64,000 nucleotides of DNA from Microbulbifer harenosus (lineage in GTDB: Bacteria; Pseudomonadota; Gammaproteobacteria; Pseudomonadales; Cellvibrionaceae): positions 144,610 through 208,609 of the forward strand of contig NZ_VANI01000018.1 of NCBI RefSeq assembly GCF_005771435.1. Reading direction: 5' to 3'. Position numbers and translations under genes: made by a program. The notes beneath the pieces were generated by a model. It searched no databases and was not told the origin of the DNA. It worked only from the letters and a program-made list of their open reading frames with translations. Each line of letters begins with the position of its first letter. Positions within the stretch are counted from its first letter, which is position 1. Below are positions 55,005 through 63,872 of this stretch, piece after piece.

Positions 55005-56300
55005 ATGAATGATTCACTATTCGGAAAGCGCGACTTTGTATTGCATTGGGCTAGCACTGCCATTGCCCAGGTGGGTAGTTTTTTCAGTTTTGTAGCGCTG
55101 CCCTGGCTGGCTCTAAACCTAACTGAAAACGACCCGGTAATCATGGCGGCCGTTATGGCGCTGGTAAGCCTACCACAGGGTCTATTTATTCTCTTCGGTG
55201 GTGCGCTTGCCGACAGACTTTCACCACTACGTGTCCTTCTAGTTACTCGAGGCTTGTTTTTCATTTTGATGCTCAGCATGGCAGTTCTTGTTTACTACGA
55301 GAGTTTTCCTTTATGGGCTCTGTTTTTGTACTCGCCGGCGTTAGGTATTCTGGGAGGATTTTCTGTACCAGCGGCACAATCGGTTCTGCCTTCGCTTATC
55401 CCTAGCGTGATGTTAGGGCGAGCGAATGCGATGGTTGTGGCGACAACGCAGTTGGCGCAGACACTGGGCCCGATGCTGGGTGGCTGGCTAATCTGGTTCA
55501 CTCAGCAAACCGTCGGTGAGCAGTCAGGGAAACACGCAGGGCTCGCGATGGCGTTTGCGGTTGATGCCTTTACCTTGCTGGCATCGCTAATGTTCATGCA
55601 GTTTATGCGTGCTGCCCCTGCTGCACAGATAAGCTGCACCCATGGACTTTGGGAGATGTTCTATGACGGCGTTCGCTTCTGCTGGTCGGATCACGCTATG
55701 CGAGTTGTGCTGGGATACCTTGTGCTTATTTCGTTCTGCCTGCACGGGCCGCTGATGACCAGTATTCCAATATTCACTAAGGTGGATCTTGGGCTGGAAG
55801 CAGAGGCATATGGCACACTTTACGCGATGATTGGCCTCGGGACACTTGCCGGTGCTGGATTCGCTTTCAGTAGGAAGTTCACCAATTCCCAGATGGGTCT
55901 CTTGGTACTGTGCTGCGATCTAGGCGCGGGTACAGCGCTCTTTTTTCTTGGAAACCAGACAAATCACTGGGTTGCCGCAATGTTTCTGATTTTAATCGGA
56001 TTTTGTACCGGCACAATGATGGTTGCGGGAACTACCTGGTTTCAACTGCGCACACCGGGACCTTACATGGGCCGGGTTATGTCGCTTCTTATGTTTGCCA
56101 TAGCTGGTTTGATTCCTGTGTCTACGGGTATCACGGGCTACCTGATAGAGCTGTATTCCGCTGGCACAGCGATGAATATAGCGGGCGCCTTGATGATAAC
56201 GTTCGCTGCCGTAGGTTTGGCGATACCTTATATACGTAATATGGGATTGCTGCCTGGCCCGGTCGCCCAACCGGCGACACAGGAGGCACATGCGCAATAG
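55005..56300 (+). CDS. MFS exporter (DHA3/EntS-like)
   Basis: This 431-residue protein has about twelve hydrophobic segments and the MFS motif GGALADRLSPLRVLLVTRG between helices 2 and 3. NAMVVATTQLAQTLGPMLGG, GTMMVAGTTWFQLRTP and the C-terminal half are as in the enterobactin-exporter-type DHA3 group. It likely exports the PKS-NRPS product to the periplasm or outside. It lies between the two CxxCH paralogues on the same strand. Confidence 0.88.
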   Translation: MNDSLFGKRDFVLHWASTAIAQVGSFFSFVALPWLALNLTENDPVIMAAVMALVSLPQGLFILFGGALADRLSPLRVLLVTRGLFFILMLSMAVLVYYESFPLWALFLYSPALGILGGFSVPAAQSVLPSLIPSVMLGRANAMVVATTQLAQTLGPMLGGWLIWFTQQTVGEQSGKHAGLAMAFAVDAFTLLASLMFMQFMRAAPAAQISCTHGLWEMFYDGVRFCWSDHAMRVVLGYLVLISFCLHGPLMTSIPIFTKVDLGLEAEAYGTLYAMIGLGTLAGAGFAFSRKFTNSQMGLLVLCCDLGAGTALFFLGNQTNHWVAAMFLILIGFCTGTMMVAGTTWFQLRTPGPYMGRVMSLLMFAIAGLIPVSTGITGYLIELYSAGTAMNIAGALMITFAAVGLAIPYIRNMGLLPGPVAQPATQEAHAQ

Positions 56301-56465
56301 CTAATGGAGATTGTGCAGATCGACAAGAGACATACGCCAACGTTAGAAACGTATTTATACAAGTCGGCCACCATCCAGAAACTAATACCCTCAAGGATTG
56401 CGCTACTCGACTGAACATCCAGTAGCGTGAAAGTACTTCTTTTTAAACTGTAACGTGAATGGATT

Positions 56466-57974
56466 ATGAACAAGGTACTGAAGCAGCTAACTTCATTGAT
56501 CACACTTTGCCTGGTGATTTTCGCTAGTACAAGTCAAGCCCGGGGCGTTGACCACACCGACTATGGCGGATTGGATAATCAAGAGTTAGCTGAAATACGT
56601 TCTTTTTTGAGTCGTACCGTGGGCGACATACTGCGTGAGAACAAAACACTTTCCGGCGAAGTAGAAGTGGGGAATGTATATGATCCGATTTCAGACCATG
56701 AGACCTGGCTTCCCCATGAGTCTCAGATTGAAATACCCCGACTGGAATCGGCGCTATTGACCGCTTACTTAAACGATCCCAGCAGTATGCTCTTGAGTAA
56801 AGCTATGGCTGCGTACCATGTGGTCAAACTGCCTAAATGGCGGGCGACTCTTTATGGTAGAGACAGAAAAAGCATTCGCTCTGTCAAGCATGCCGTCTAC
56901 GCACTTTATTTTTTGCGACGGGCGCAGCACCTGGGCTCTGAAGAAGCATGGTTAACGCGTGCGGAGACACAGATTTCTGACCAGCTCTTATTATGGTTGC
57001 CAACTGATCTTCCGATAGATATATCAGAAGGTAATGAAGCCCATAATTATTTCTTAGAGTCTTTTAACTATAAAGAAGTGAATCGCTATTTGGCGACCGA
57101 GAAGTTACTGCAAGATCTCCTCGAAAACCCTACCAATCTGACTACAAACGCCTATGCTATCGCCTCCAATATCTGGAATGGTGGTGAAGCGGACTACGAT
57201 GATCCGACTATTTTGTACAGCATGGTGATGAGCAGCTATCTGGCACAGCGGGCCATTCCCTTGTACCAGCTGGCGGAACAGGCATGGGAAGAGGACCCGG
57301 AGAATAATCAGCAATTTCGCCTGACTACTCTTCTGGGCGGGTGGACGGTTCCAGCTCGCCTCTGGTTGGCCAAACTGCACGGTGACAATGATACCGTCGA
57401 GTTACTGGATGCGGAGCACCGCGAGTGGTTTGCGATAAATCCATATTTCCATTCCGCCTCTATCGGCTGGATGCTTTTTGACGACCCACAGAAAGTTATG
57501 GAGGGTTTCCAGTCGGTACTCTCTGTAATGGGCTGCGCAGACAACCGGTCGTGCATGGATCGTCCGCGTTTTTCATTCAACATCCTGTCGTATTTGCTGC
57601 TGGTCACTGATTACTCCCTGAAACTCGGTGACGCTGGAACAGCAAGTTATGTCCTTTCGTTCCGACACAACCCCTTTTTCGAGTATGATTCCTGGCTGCT
57701 TGGACAGGAGGCCTGGGAGCATCGAGAGAATAACATGATGGAGATCATCACTCGTTATCAAAATGACGATATAAACGATGATCCAACAACCGCTTCTTTA
57801 AAGAGCCACAAATGGGGGCCAAACACGATCACCTGCCAGCTGTGCCACCAGGCGCAAGCACGGGAGTGGAGTGATGAGGACAAGGCAACTATTTTCTATC
57901 CCAGCGAGGCACACGGCTATGTGGGAAATTGGCCGATCAGACTGGTAGATTGGGACGCGTTGCTGGCCGAATAA
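56466..57974 (+). CDS. Exported 502-residue protein with one C-terminal CxxCH haem motif (copy B)
   Basis: This paralogue of the 53440-54948 gene has 502 residues, a signal peptide (SLITLCLVIFASTSQA), the same helical repeat pattern (HAVYALYFLRRAQHLGSEEAW), DPISDHET, YDDPTILYS and CQLCH at 457-461. A cytochrome-like single haem is expected, but a proximal partner Met cannot be assigned by eye. A duplicated gene pair around an exporter suggests two related redox steps or a heterodimer. It is followed by an intrinsic terminator. Confidence 0.75.
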   Translation: MNKVLKQLTSLITLCLVIFASTSQARGVDHTDYGGLDNQELAEIRSFLSRTVGDILRENKTLSGEVEVGNVYDPISDHETWLPHESQIEIPRLESALLTAYLNDPSSMLLSKAMAAYHVVKLPKWRATLYGRDRKSIRSVKHAVYALYFLRRAQHLGSEEAWLTRAETQISDQLLLWLPTDLPIDISEGNEAHNYFLESFNYKEVNRYLATEKLLQDLLENPTNLTTNAYAIASNIWNGGEADYDDPTILYSMVMSSYLAQRAIPLYQLAEQAWEEDPENNQQFRLTTLLGGWTVPARLWLAKLHGDNDTVELLDAEHREWFAINPYFHSASIGWMLFDDPQKVMEGFQSVLSVMGCADNRSCMDRPRFSFNILSYLLLVTDYSLKLGDAGTASYVLSFRHNPFFEYDSWLLGQEAWEHRENNMMEIITRYQNDDINDDPTTASLKSHKWGPNTITCQLCHQAQAREWSDEDKATIFYPSEAHGYVGNWPIRLVDWDALLAE

Positions 57975-57995
57975 TCTGAGGGATATTCAAGTAAC

Positions 57996-58024
57996 CCGCG
58001 CCAAATCAATGGCGCGGGTTTTTT
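57996..58024 (+). terminator. Intrinsic terminator between copy B and the thioesterase
   Basis: An 8-bp stem CCCGCGCC/GGCGCGGG with an 8-base loop (AAATCAAT) is followed by five T. It lies just before the thioesterase ATG at 58042, so most of the PKS-NRPS transcript should end here. Confidence 0.88.
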
Positions 58025-58041
58025 CGTTTATTGGTGGACGT

Positions 58042-58797
58042 ATGCAAAGTAATTGGTTTGTTATAAATACAAAAAGGGAGTATGCAAAAATCCGCTTGTT
58101 TTGCTTTCCTTACGCGGGCGGTTCCGCTCAAGTTTTTCATGGATGGGAAAGGCATCTTCCGGAAGATATCGAGGTAGTGTGTATACAGTATCCCGGCCGG
58201 GCCAATCGCTTGCATGACCCTTTAATAGACGACTGCGCGGGTATGGTTGAATCACTGGTTAATGAGATTCAACCGTTGCTGGATAAGCCATTTGCGTTTC
58301 TGGGCTACAGTATGGGCGCCTTGGTCAGTTTTGAGCTCGCTAACGCACTTCGCGAACGTGGAAATTTCCATCAGATTTTTCATTTCCTATGCGCCTTTAA
58401 AGCAGCCCACCTCTGTAAAGCAGATCTCGAGCGCTATCGCCTGTCAGATGATGACCTTAAGCAGGAGTTGTTAAAGTTAGGTGGCCTGAATGCGCAGTTA
58501 CTACGGGATGATGATTTTATGAGTTTCATCCTGCCCATCATTCGATCAGATTTTCATTTGGTAGATAAGTACGACGGAAAATTTGCCGGAAAACTTCGTA
58601 GCAACGCGCTGGTGATTTACGGTAGCGATGACCACAGTATGACGCCAGAGGACGCGCTCCAATGGGAATCACTGATATCCGGGCAAGTTCGGTTCCGCGA
58701 GATCAAGGGCTCGCATTTTTTTATTAACACTCATACTCACGAACTCCTGTCTATTGTTGGGCAAGAGCTACGCGCATTAGCAAGCGCGTACTTGTAA
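58042..58797 (+). CDS. Type II thioesterase (GrsT/RifR-like)
   Basis: This 251-residue alpha/beta hydrolase has RLFCFPYAGGSAQVFHGW, the nucleophile GYSMGA (Ser about residue 95), VIYGSDDHSMTPED and the catalytic His in KGSHFFINTH. Type II thioesterases clear wrong or stalled acyl groups from PKS and NRPS carrier domains. An upstream in-frame ATG at 58009 lies in the terminator stem and is unlikely. The terminator between it and the operon means a separate promoter or leaky read-through is needed. Confidence 0.9.
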   Translation: MQSNWFVINTKREYAKIRLFCFPYAGGSAQVFHGWERHLPEDIEVVCIQYPGRANRLHDPLIDDCAGMVESLVNEIQPLLDKPFAFLGYSMGALVSFELANALRERGNFHQIFHFLCAFKAAHLCKADLERYRLSDDDLKQELLKLGGLNAQLLRDDDFMSFILPIIRSDFHLVDKYDGKFAGKLRSNALVIYGSDDHSMTPEDALQWESLISGQVRFREIKGSHFFINTHTHELLSIVGQELRALASAYL

Positions 58798-58866
58798 CTG
58801 CTCAATCCGTCGCTCCGACGGCGCACTAACCTGAAGTTAACAAACGTGCCATAGCCACATAAAAAA

Positions 58867-58899
58867 CCGCCCGTCAAGCAGCGCTCAACGGGCGGTTTT
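58867..58899. terminator. Bidirectional intrinsic terminator
   Basis: An 8-bp stem CCGCCCGT/ACGGGCGG is flanked by A6 on the left and T4 on the right. It serves the thioesterase (plus) and the TonB receptor (minus). Confidence 0.9.
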
Positions 58900-58940
58900 C
58901 CGGAATGTCCCGAGGCACGCCTCGGGACAGGTACTGCTGC

Positions 58941-61724
58941 TTAGAACGTGTAGTTCGCACCCAGGAAGTACTGACGACCAAAGTACTGAATAGTACCTGT
59001 TTGCGCTTCATTGCCGAAGTAGGTCTTATTCGGTTCGTCGGTCAGATTGTTGACCTGGAATACGATTTCGACACCATTCTCCAGCTGGTAAGACGCCTGA
59101 TAGTCGACGACAGTTTCGGAATCAAAGAATGCCAACTGACTGTCAACTGCCAACTGCTGGCCAACATAGCTGTCACGGTAACGCGCACTTACGCGAGTAG
59201 AGAAACTATCATAGTCATAGAACACGGTCGTATTGAACACATTCTTTGACAACCCAGGCATGGGGATTGTGATAGATTCACCGCTCAGGCCAGTTTCAGC
59301 ATCTATCTCACTTTCGGTGTACGAGTAGCTCGTCGTCAAACCAAGTCCAGACCAGATACCGGGCAAGAACTCAAAGGTTTGTGTATAGGCCAGCTCGATT
59401 CCTCGAATGTAGCCTGCATCTTCATTGTTATAAGCAGTTTGGTACTGCCCGTTAATAGAAGGATTCCCAGTTCGCGGATTACGCTCGGGAATATCTATGC
59501 CCGCAGCGGCGAAATCAAATGGATCAATCGTGATATCGGTGACGAGCGACTCAATGTCCTTGTAGAAGAAGGCGGCAACGATGGCACCTTCGGTTTCTTC
59601 AAAGTAGTGCTCGTATGAGATATCAAGCTGATTGGCGTACATCGGGTCCAGCAGAGGACTGGTATTACCCCATACGTTAAATCTGTCTTCTGTCGCACCG
59701 TCGTCAAACCATGAGCCACCACCAGATTTGAGTTTGTCGATCGGCGGGCGAGACATCACTTTAGCCAGCGCAAAGCGCAACTGATCGTGATCGGTCAGGT
59801 GAAAATTCAAGTTGGCTGACGGCAGGTAGTCGGTGTATTCCTGGCCTACCCGGGTGACGATGTAATCACTGTTGATAACACCGCGCTCATCGGCGATTGG
59901 CGTACCCAGCCCGTCGCCAAGTTGGAAAAGGCCGGTGCTGTATTGTTCGGTATCGACAACACGTACACCCATGTTACCAGTGACGCTGACACCAAACAGC
60001 TCAGACTCAATATTGGCCTGGAAGTAAGCGGCAAGCACATCTTCATTTACTTTGCCGCTTTGAATCATGGTCCAGTTATTACCCCAGTTTGAAGTCGCTT
60101 CAAAGGGATCTCTTCCCGCAGCAGCATTGGCAGCATTGACCAGGGCAACTGCGTCATCAAAGTCGATTGCCAGGAAATCCGGATACCCCGACAGCTCACC
60201 GCCAAAGCTGGTCACATCAACCATGTCAGCAGTTAACTGAATTGGTAACTCCGTTGGATGACCGCCAAATTCCGAGCCATATCCCGCTTGCTGACGCTGG
60301 GCGGAAAACTCCCGCTCGGAATAGCGCACCCCGGCTTCGACCGAAGAAACAAAGCCCATATCCAGCTCGTACTTCATGTCAAACTTGTAGGCGTTCAGTT
60401 CGTTGTTGTTGATATAGGGCCACATGCCCACTTCGGTTAAGGCAATGGTGTTCAGGTCGGTGTAGGATTGATCGGCCGTGAATGAGCCCGGGTTAAGGCC
60501 ATTCAGCAGATAGTGAATCGTCTCTGGCGCCCGGCCAGAGGAGGGATTGCTGGCATCGTTGTAAAGAATCGCCCGGGTTCCACCGTTGACGAATTCACCG
60601 TCCGCTTCTGAGTAGGAGATGTCTGACGAGAGTGTCAGGGGGCCCTGGTTCCAGGTTACATTGATTCCGCCAGACAAAACCTCCGTGTATCGGGAGTCGT
60701 TGTCGTTGATGTTGAACACGGCAAAGCTGCCGCTTCCATCGCCTGAAACTGTTGCGCCTGTTACAGCGCCGTTGTTTACCGTCTCGTTGCTCAGCGTGCC
60801 ATTTTGCAACGTCTTCACACGAAAACCGCGGGCATAGTTTTCGGAGTCAAACTTGGAGTGGAACACATCCCCTTGCACACTCAAGTTCTCATTAGGCTCC
60901 CACTGGATCGCGCCCATAAAGCCATCGCGGGTTTCTTCGCCGCCTCGTACTTGCGCTTCGAAGCCCTCACTGACCGCTACGGACTCGCCATCAACAACAC
61001 CTGAGCCGTTGTATTGGAAACCAACAAACTGGCTGGAAGCGCTTGGCTGGTACAGACGCGCATATCCCAGGGCGACCCCCAGGGTATCATCCGCAAATTT
61101 TCCCTGATACGACGCGGTAAACCGGTGGCCAATTTTGTCTGCGTCGTCGATTTCGTTACCGCGGTCATTGATCATGCCGCGAGTACTTACGTGAAAGGTG
61201 TGATCTTGAGCGTTATCCAGTGGGTTGGCGGTCTTTAACTCGACGGTGCCCGCAACACCACCCTCAATCAGAGACGCCTTGGGGGACTTGTAGACTGTCG
61301 CTTGAGAAATCAGCTCTGACGGGTATTGATCGAATTCAATAGCCCGACTACCGCCGGTAGTTACCTGTTCTCTACCGTTTAAGCTGGCGAAAACAAAACC
61401 GCCGTCCATACCGCGAATATTAAGCCCACTCGCCTGACCACCAGTACGCACCGCGGTAACACCTGGCAACCTGGTTAAAGCATCCGCGATGGAGGAATCT
61501 GGTAGTGACGCGAGGTCACCGGCGTCGACAACTTCGGCAACCACATCCGAGTTCCGCTTGGCGGATACGGAATCAACAATACTGGAACGAATACCGGTTA
61601 CTACTACCTCTTCGAGTGCCTCATCCTGCTCCTGGGCAAAGGCGCCCATGGATGCGCTCGCTGCAGCTGCGATGGCCGCGGACAGCAGTGCCGGCCGGAA
61701 ACGATTATTAGTCAGACTCATCAT
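58941..61724 (-). CDS. TonB-dependent receptor, carbohydrate type
   Basis: This 927-residue receptor has a signal peptide (ALLSAAIAAAASASMGAFA), a TonB box region EEVVVTGIRSSI, a plug with DALTRLPGVTAVRTGGQASG, LNIRGMDGG and IEGGVAGTVELKT, and a 22-strand-type barrel ending GANYTF. This is the maltodextrin MalA-like group of gammaproteobacteria, with strong similarity in the plug. It imports maltodextrins across the outer membrane. A GC-rich site lies 62-92 bp upstream. The biosynthetic cluster separates it from the halogenase. Two ATGs (61724, 61721) precede the signal; GGGAG fits 61721 equally well. Confidence 0.9.
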   Translation of the reverse strand: MMSLTNNRFRPALLSAAIAAAASASMGAFAQEQDEALEEVVVTGIRSSIVDSVSAKRNSDVVAEVVDAGDLASLPDSSIADALTRLPGVTAVRTGGQASGLNIRGMDGGFVFASLNGREQVTTGGSRAIEFDQYPSELISQATVYKSPKASLIEGGVAGTVELKTANPLDNAQDHTFHVSTRGMINDRGNEIDDADKIGHRFTASYQGKFADDTLGVALGYARLYQPSASSQFVGFQYNGSGVVDGESVAVSEGFEAQVRGGEETRDGFMGAIQWEPNENLSVQGDVFHSKFDSENYARGFRVKTLQNGTLSNETVNNGAVTGATVSGDGSGSFAVFNINDNDSRYTEVLSGGINVTWNQGPLTLSSDISYSEADGEFVNGGTRAILYNDASNPSSGRAPETIHYLLNGLNPGSFTADQSYTDLNTIALTEVGMWPYINNNELNAYKFDMKYELDMGFVSSVEAGVRYSEREFSAQRQQAGYGSEFGGHPTELPIQLTADMVDVTSFGGELSGYPDFLAIDFDDAVALVNAANAAAGRDPFEATSNWGNNWTMIQSGKVNEDVLAAYFQANIESELFGVSVTGNMGVRVVDTEQYSTGLFQLGDGLGTPIADERGVINSDYIVTRVGQEYTDYLPSANLNFHLTDHDQLRFALAKVMSRPPIDKLKSGGGSWFDDGATEDRFNVWGNTSPLLDPMYANQLDISYEHYFEETEGAIVAAFFYKDIESLVTDITIDPFDFAAAGIDIPERNPRTGNPSINGQYQTAYNNEDAGYIRGIELAYTQTFEFLPGIWSGLGLTTSYSYTESEIDAETGLSGESITIPMPGLSKNVFNTTVFYDYDSFSTRVSARYRDSYVGQQLAVDSQLAFFDSETVVDYQASYQLENGVEIVFQVNNLTDEPNKTYFGNEAQTGTIQYFGRQYFLGANYTF

Positions 61725-62198
61725 CTTCTCCCTGGATTTATCGTTATGGTGAGGATTCCAATCCTAGACCTCCCGATATCCGTCGCCCTCCCCCCCCCAA
61801 GGGGGGGATGGGAGGAGCACTCATGGTGCCGGCGATGAGAAAGCACCTATTAAAGTACAATCCATTGTTTTATAAGGATTTTTTCGGAACCGCACAGTTC
61901 TCTCCATAGGGAGATTGCGCCGGCGTAAGGGGGGAGCTGAAGGGCGAGATCACTGCCTTTGATATGCATAACTCCGCTCGCGATATCTATTGGACCACCC
62001 GTGCAACAACTCGATCAACTCCAGATGCGACCCAAGGGTCAATAGCGTGGGCCAATGGGTTTCACATCATTGATTTGGGTTTCTCGAAATACCAACGATT
62101 TCCTATCCCCACCCCGCTTTGAGGACTCTGAACCGCCCCGGGCGCACTAGCGGTCGGGGGCTCGTTGTTATGGGTGGCTGCGGTGCGGGTGAGCTAGC
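61725..62198. promoter_or_regulatory. Promoter region of the TonB receptor with GC-rich site (61786-61816)
   Basis: At 61786-61816 the minus strand reads CTCCTCCCATCCCCCCCTTG followed by GGGGGGGGAGGG, a long palindrome-like match to the starch-regulon site. A GGGAGGTCTAGGA stretch lies at about 61763-61775. The remaining ~380 bp shows no gene. Confidence 0.5.
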
Positions 62199-62504
62199 TC
62201 AGGCCAGTACTTCCAGCCCTTTGCGATCCACCAGATTCAGCAGTTTCAGAGACGGTCCGTTCGGCTTCTTCGCGCCCTGTTGCCACTTCTGCACCGTGGA
62301 CTTGTTGGTGTTCAGGTAGAGCGCGAACACGCTCTAACTGGCTTTGGTTCTTTTGCGGATGCGCTGGATCTGCGCCGGGCTGTATTCCTTTACCGGCGGC
62401 AGGCACAGGACATCGAACTCCTCAAGGGTGTCTTCGTCCATCACGCCCGCTTTGTGCAACTCTTTCGCACTCTCGTGCACCATGTCTAGAATGGATTTAT
62501 CCAT
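62199..62504 (-). pseudogene. HigA-like (XRE) antitoxin broken by an amber stop
   Basis: The frame starts at ATG 62504 (MDKSILDMVHESAKELHKAG) and contains DVLCLPPVKEYSPAQIQRIR, which is typical of HigA/NadS antitoxins. Codon 57 (62334-62336) is TAG. The frame then continues in the family pattern (SVFALYLNTNKSTVQKWQQG, then AKKPNGPSLKLLNLVDRKG) to TGA at 62199. Family members read KASQxVFA here, so CAG became TAG. The DNA-binding half should be lost unless suppressed. Confidence 0.85.
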
Positions 62505-62823
62505 TGCCTTTCACCTCGATCAGTGTGCCGGCCTTGACGGCCTTGGCTAAATCTCTGTAGCTGTAGTCCAGCAGGTTCTTGGCGTACAGCTTCAGCACTT
62601 TTAACTCGTCGTCCTTGATGTTGGAGCGGGCGTTTTTGGCGAAACCGTAGACGAAGAAGGTTTTGTCTTCGACCTTGTAGGCCAGCAGGGTGCGCACCCC
62701 GCCGCTCCGGTCTTTGCGCCAGCCCAGGTTGCCGAGGTTGTCCCACCGGTAGGTGAGGTTCTGGATCTGGGTGATGCCGAGGGTCGAGGCGGTCTGGTGT
62801 TCCAGGCGACCGGTGGCGGGGTA
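62497..62823 (-). pseudogene. RelE/HigB-like toxin fragment joined in frame to a YD-repeat remnant
   Basis: The open frame is 108 codons. The last 66 (from GTG 62697; VRTLLAYKVEDKTFFVYGFA) match the C-terminal half of RelE/HigB-family toxins that pair with this antitoxin. The family normally has an N-terminal half ending GKSGGVRTLLA. Here it is preceded by YPATGRLEHQTASTLG and LTYRWDNLGNLGWRKDRSGG, an RHS/YD-repeat sequence. The toxin half overlaps the antitoxin ATG by 8 bases. Confidence 0.75.
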
Positions 62824-62957
62824 TTACTTGCGGGTGGTGACTACGCCGTTGCCCTGGCGGGACTCAGTGACATTGCCGCGCTCGTCCATGGCCAGCACGG
62901 TGAGTAGGTTTCCGCACTGGCCTGGTTGATGTTTTCCGCGTCCTGTATCGCCGCTAG
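62698..62957 (-). pseudogene. RHS/YD-repeat protein remnant
   Basis: On the minus strand AENINQAS, then in another frame NLLTVLAMDERGNVTESRQG followed by NGVVTTRK, a TAA stop at 62824-62826, and YPATGRL through LGNLGWRKD are recognisable YD-repeat sequences. A frameshift and a stop show decay. The upstream part of the gene is cut by the 61-bp repeat at 62958. It may once have been a polymorphic toxin or cell-surface YD protein. Confidence 0.7.
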
Positions 62958-63018
62958 TAGTCCTACGCGCCTTAGATTATGTCGAAATACTGTTATGTCT
63001 AGACTTGACCCCTTTCTG
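62958..63018 (+). repeat. 61-bp direct repeat, left copy
   Basis: The sequence from 62958 (TAGTCCTACGCGCCTTAGAT...) to 63018 recurs at 63645-63705 in the same orientation with two mismatches (base 12 and base 51). The pair brackets the IS256-family transposase fragment. Confidence 0.95.
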
Positions 63019-63593
63019 CGCTCACCGATCTCCATAATCGCGGAGTTCAAGATATCCTGATCGCCTGTGTAGACGGCCTGAAAGGTTTCCCCGAGGCCAT
63101 CGAGAGCATCTTTCCCAAAACCGAAGTCCAGCACTGCATCATCCACCAGATCCGCAACTCGCTGAAGTACGTTGCCTCCAAGAACCAGAAGGCATTTATG
63201 GCTGACCTAAAGTGCGTTTACAAAGCGGCAACCCTGAATGCCGCTGAAAGCGCTCTGGACGAACTGGAAGCCAAATGGGGCGACAAGTATCCGATGGTCA
63301 TCAAGTCCTGGCGCAGCAAGTGGGCAACCCTGTCAGCCTACTTCAAATACCCGGATTATGTGCGCACCGCGATATACACCACCAACGCTGTTGAGGCGGT
63401 TCACCGGCAGTTCCGCAAGTTGACCAAAACCAAGGGCGGCTTCGCCAGCGAGAACGGCTTACTCAAGCTCCTATACGCCGGTATACTCAAAGCCTCTGAG
63501 CGCTGGACGCACCCGATTCAGAACTGGAACCTGACGCTGTCACAGCTGACGATTCACTTCCCGGAGCGCCTAGAAAAACACATTAGCCTATGA
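63015..63593 (+). pseudogene. IS256-family transposase, C-terminal half only
   Basis: The frame reads LTDLHNRGVQDILIACVDGL then KGFPEAI and ends with IYTTNAVEAVHRQFRKLTKT and FPERLEKHISL. This matches the C-terminal ~190 residues of IS256/MULE-type transposases (about 400 residues), with the second catalytic Asp (CVDG) and Glu (NAVEAVHR). The N-terminal half with the first Asp is absent, cut at the left 61-bp repeat. It cannot be active. Confidence 0.9.
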
Positions 63594-63644
63594 GGCTATA
63601 TGGCTGACACAGAGTTTTGAATACCCTCGACCCCATTGATTTCG

Positions 63645-63705
63645 TAGTCCTACGCTCCTTAGATTATGTCGAAATACTGTTATGTCTAGACTTGCCCCCT
63701 TTCTG
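63645..63705 (+). repeat. 61-bp direct repeat, right copy
   Basis: This is the second copy of the element at 62958-63018 in the same direction, with two substitutions. No open reading frame of its own is visible. Confidence 0.95.
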
Positions 63706-63872
63706 TACTTTCCTCTACTTACCACCCTACAGTCCTCCTATAGCGGTCTGTGTCCACACTACCTGGGAAAGCAGGCCATGGAACTCGTCCTCAAGTGATG
63801 GTAGCAAGATAAGTTTGTTGAATTACGAGATCAATGACTCCGATCCACTGCTGTTCTCATTGATTTTACTTA

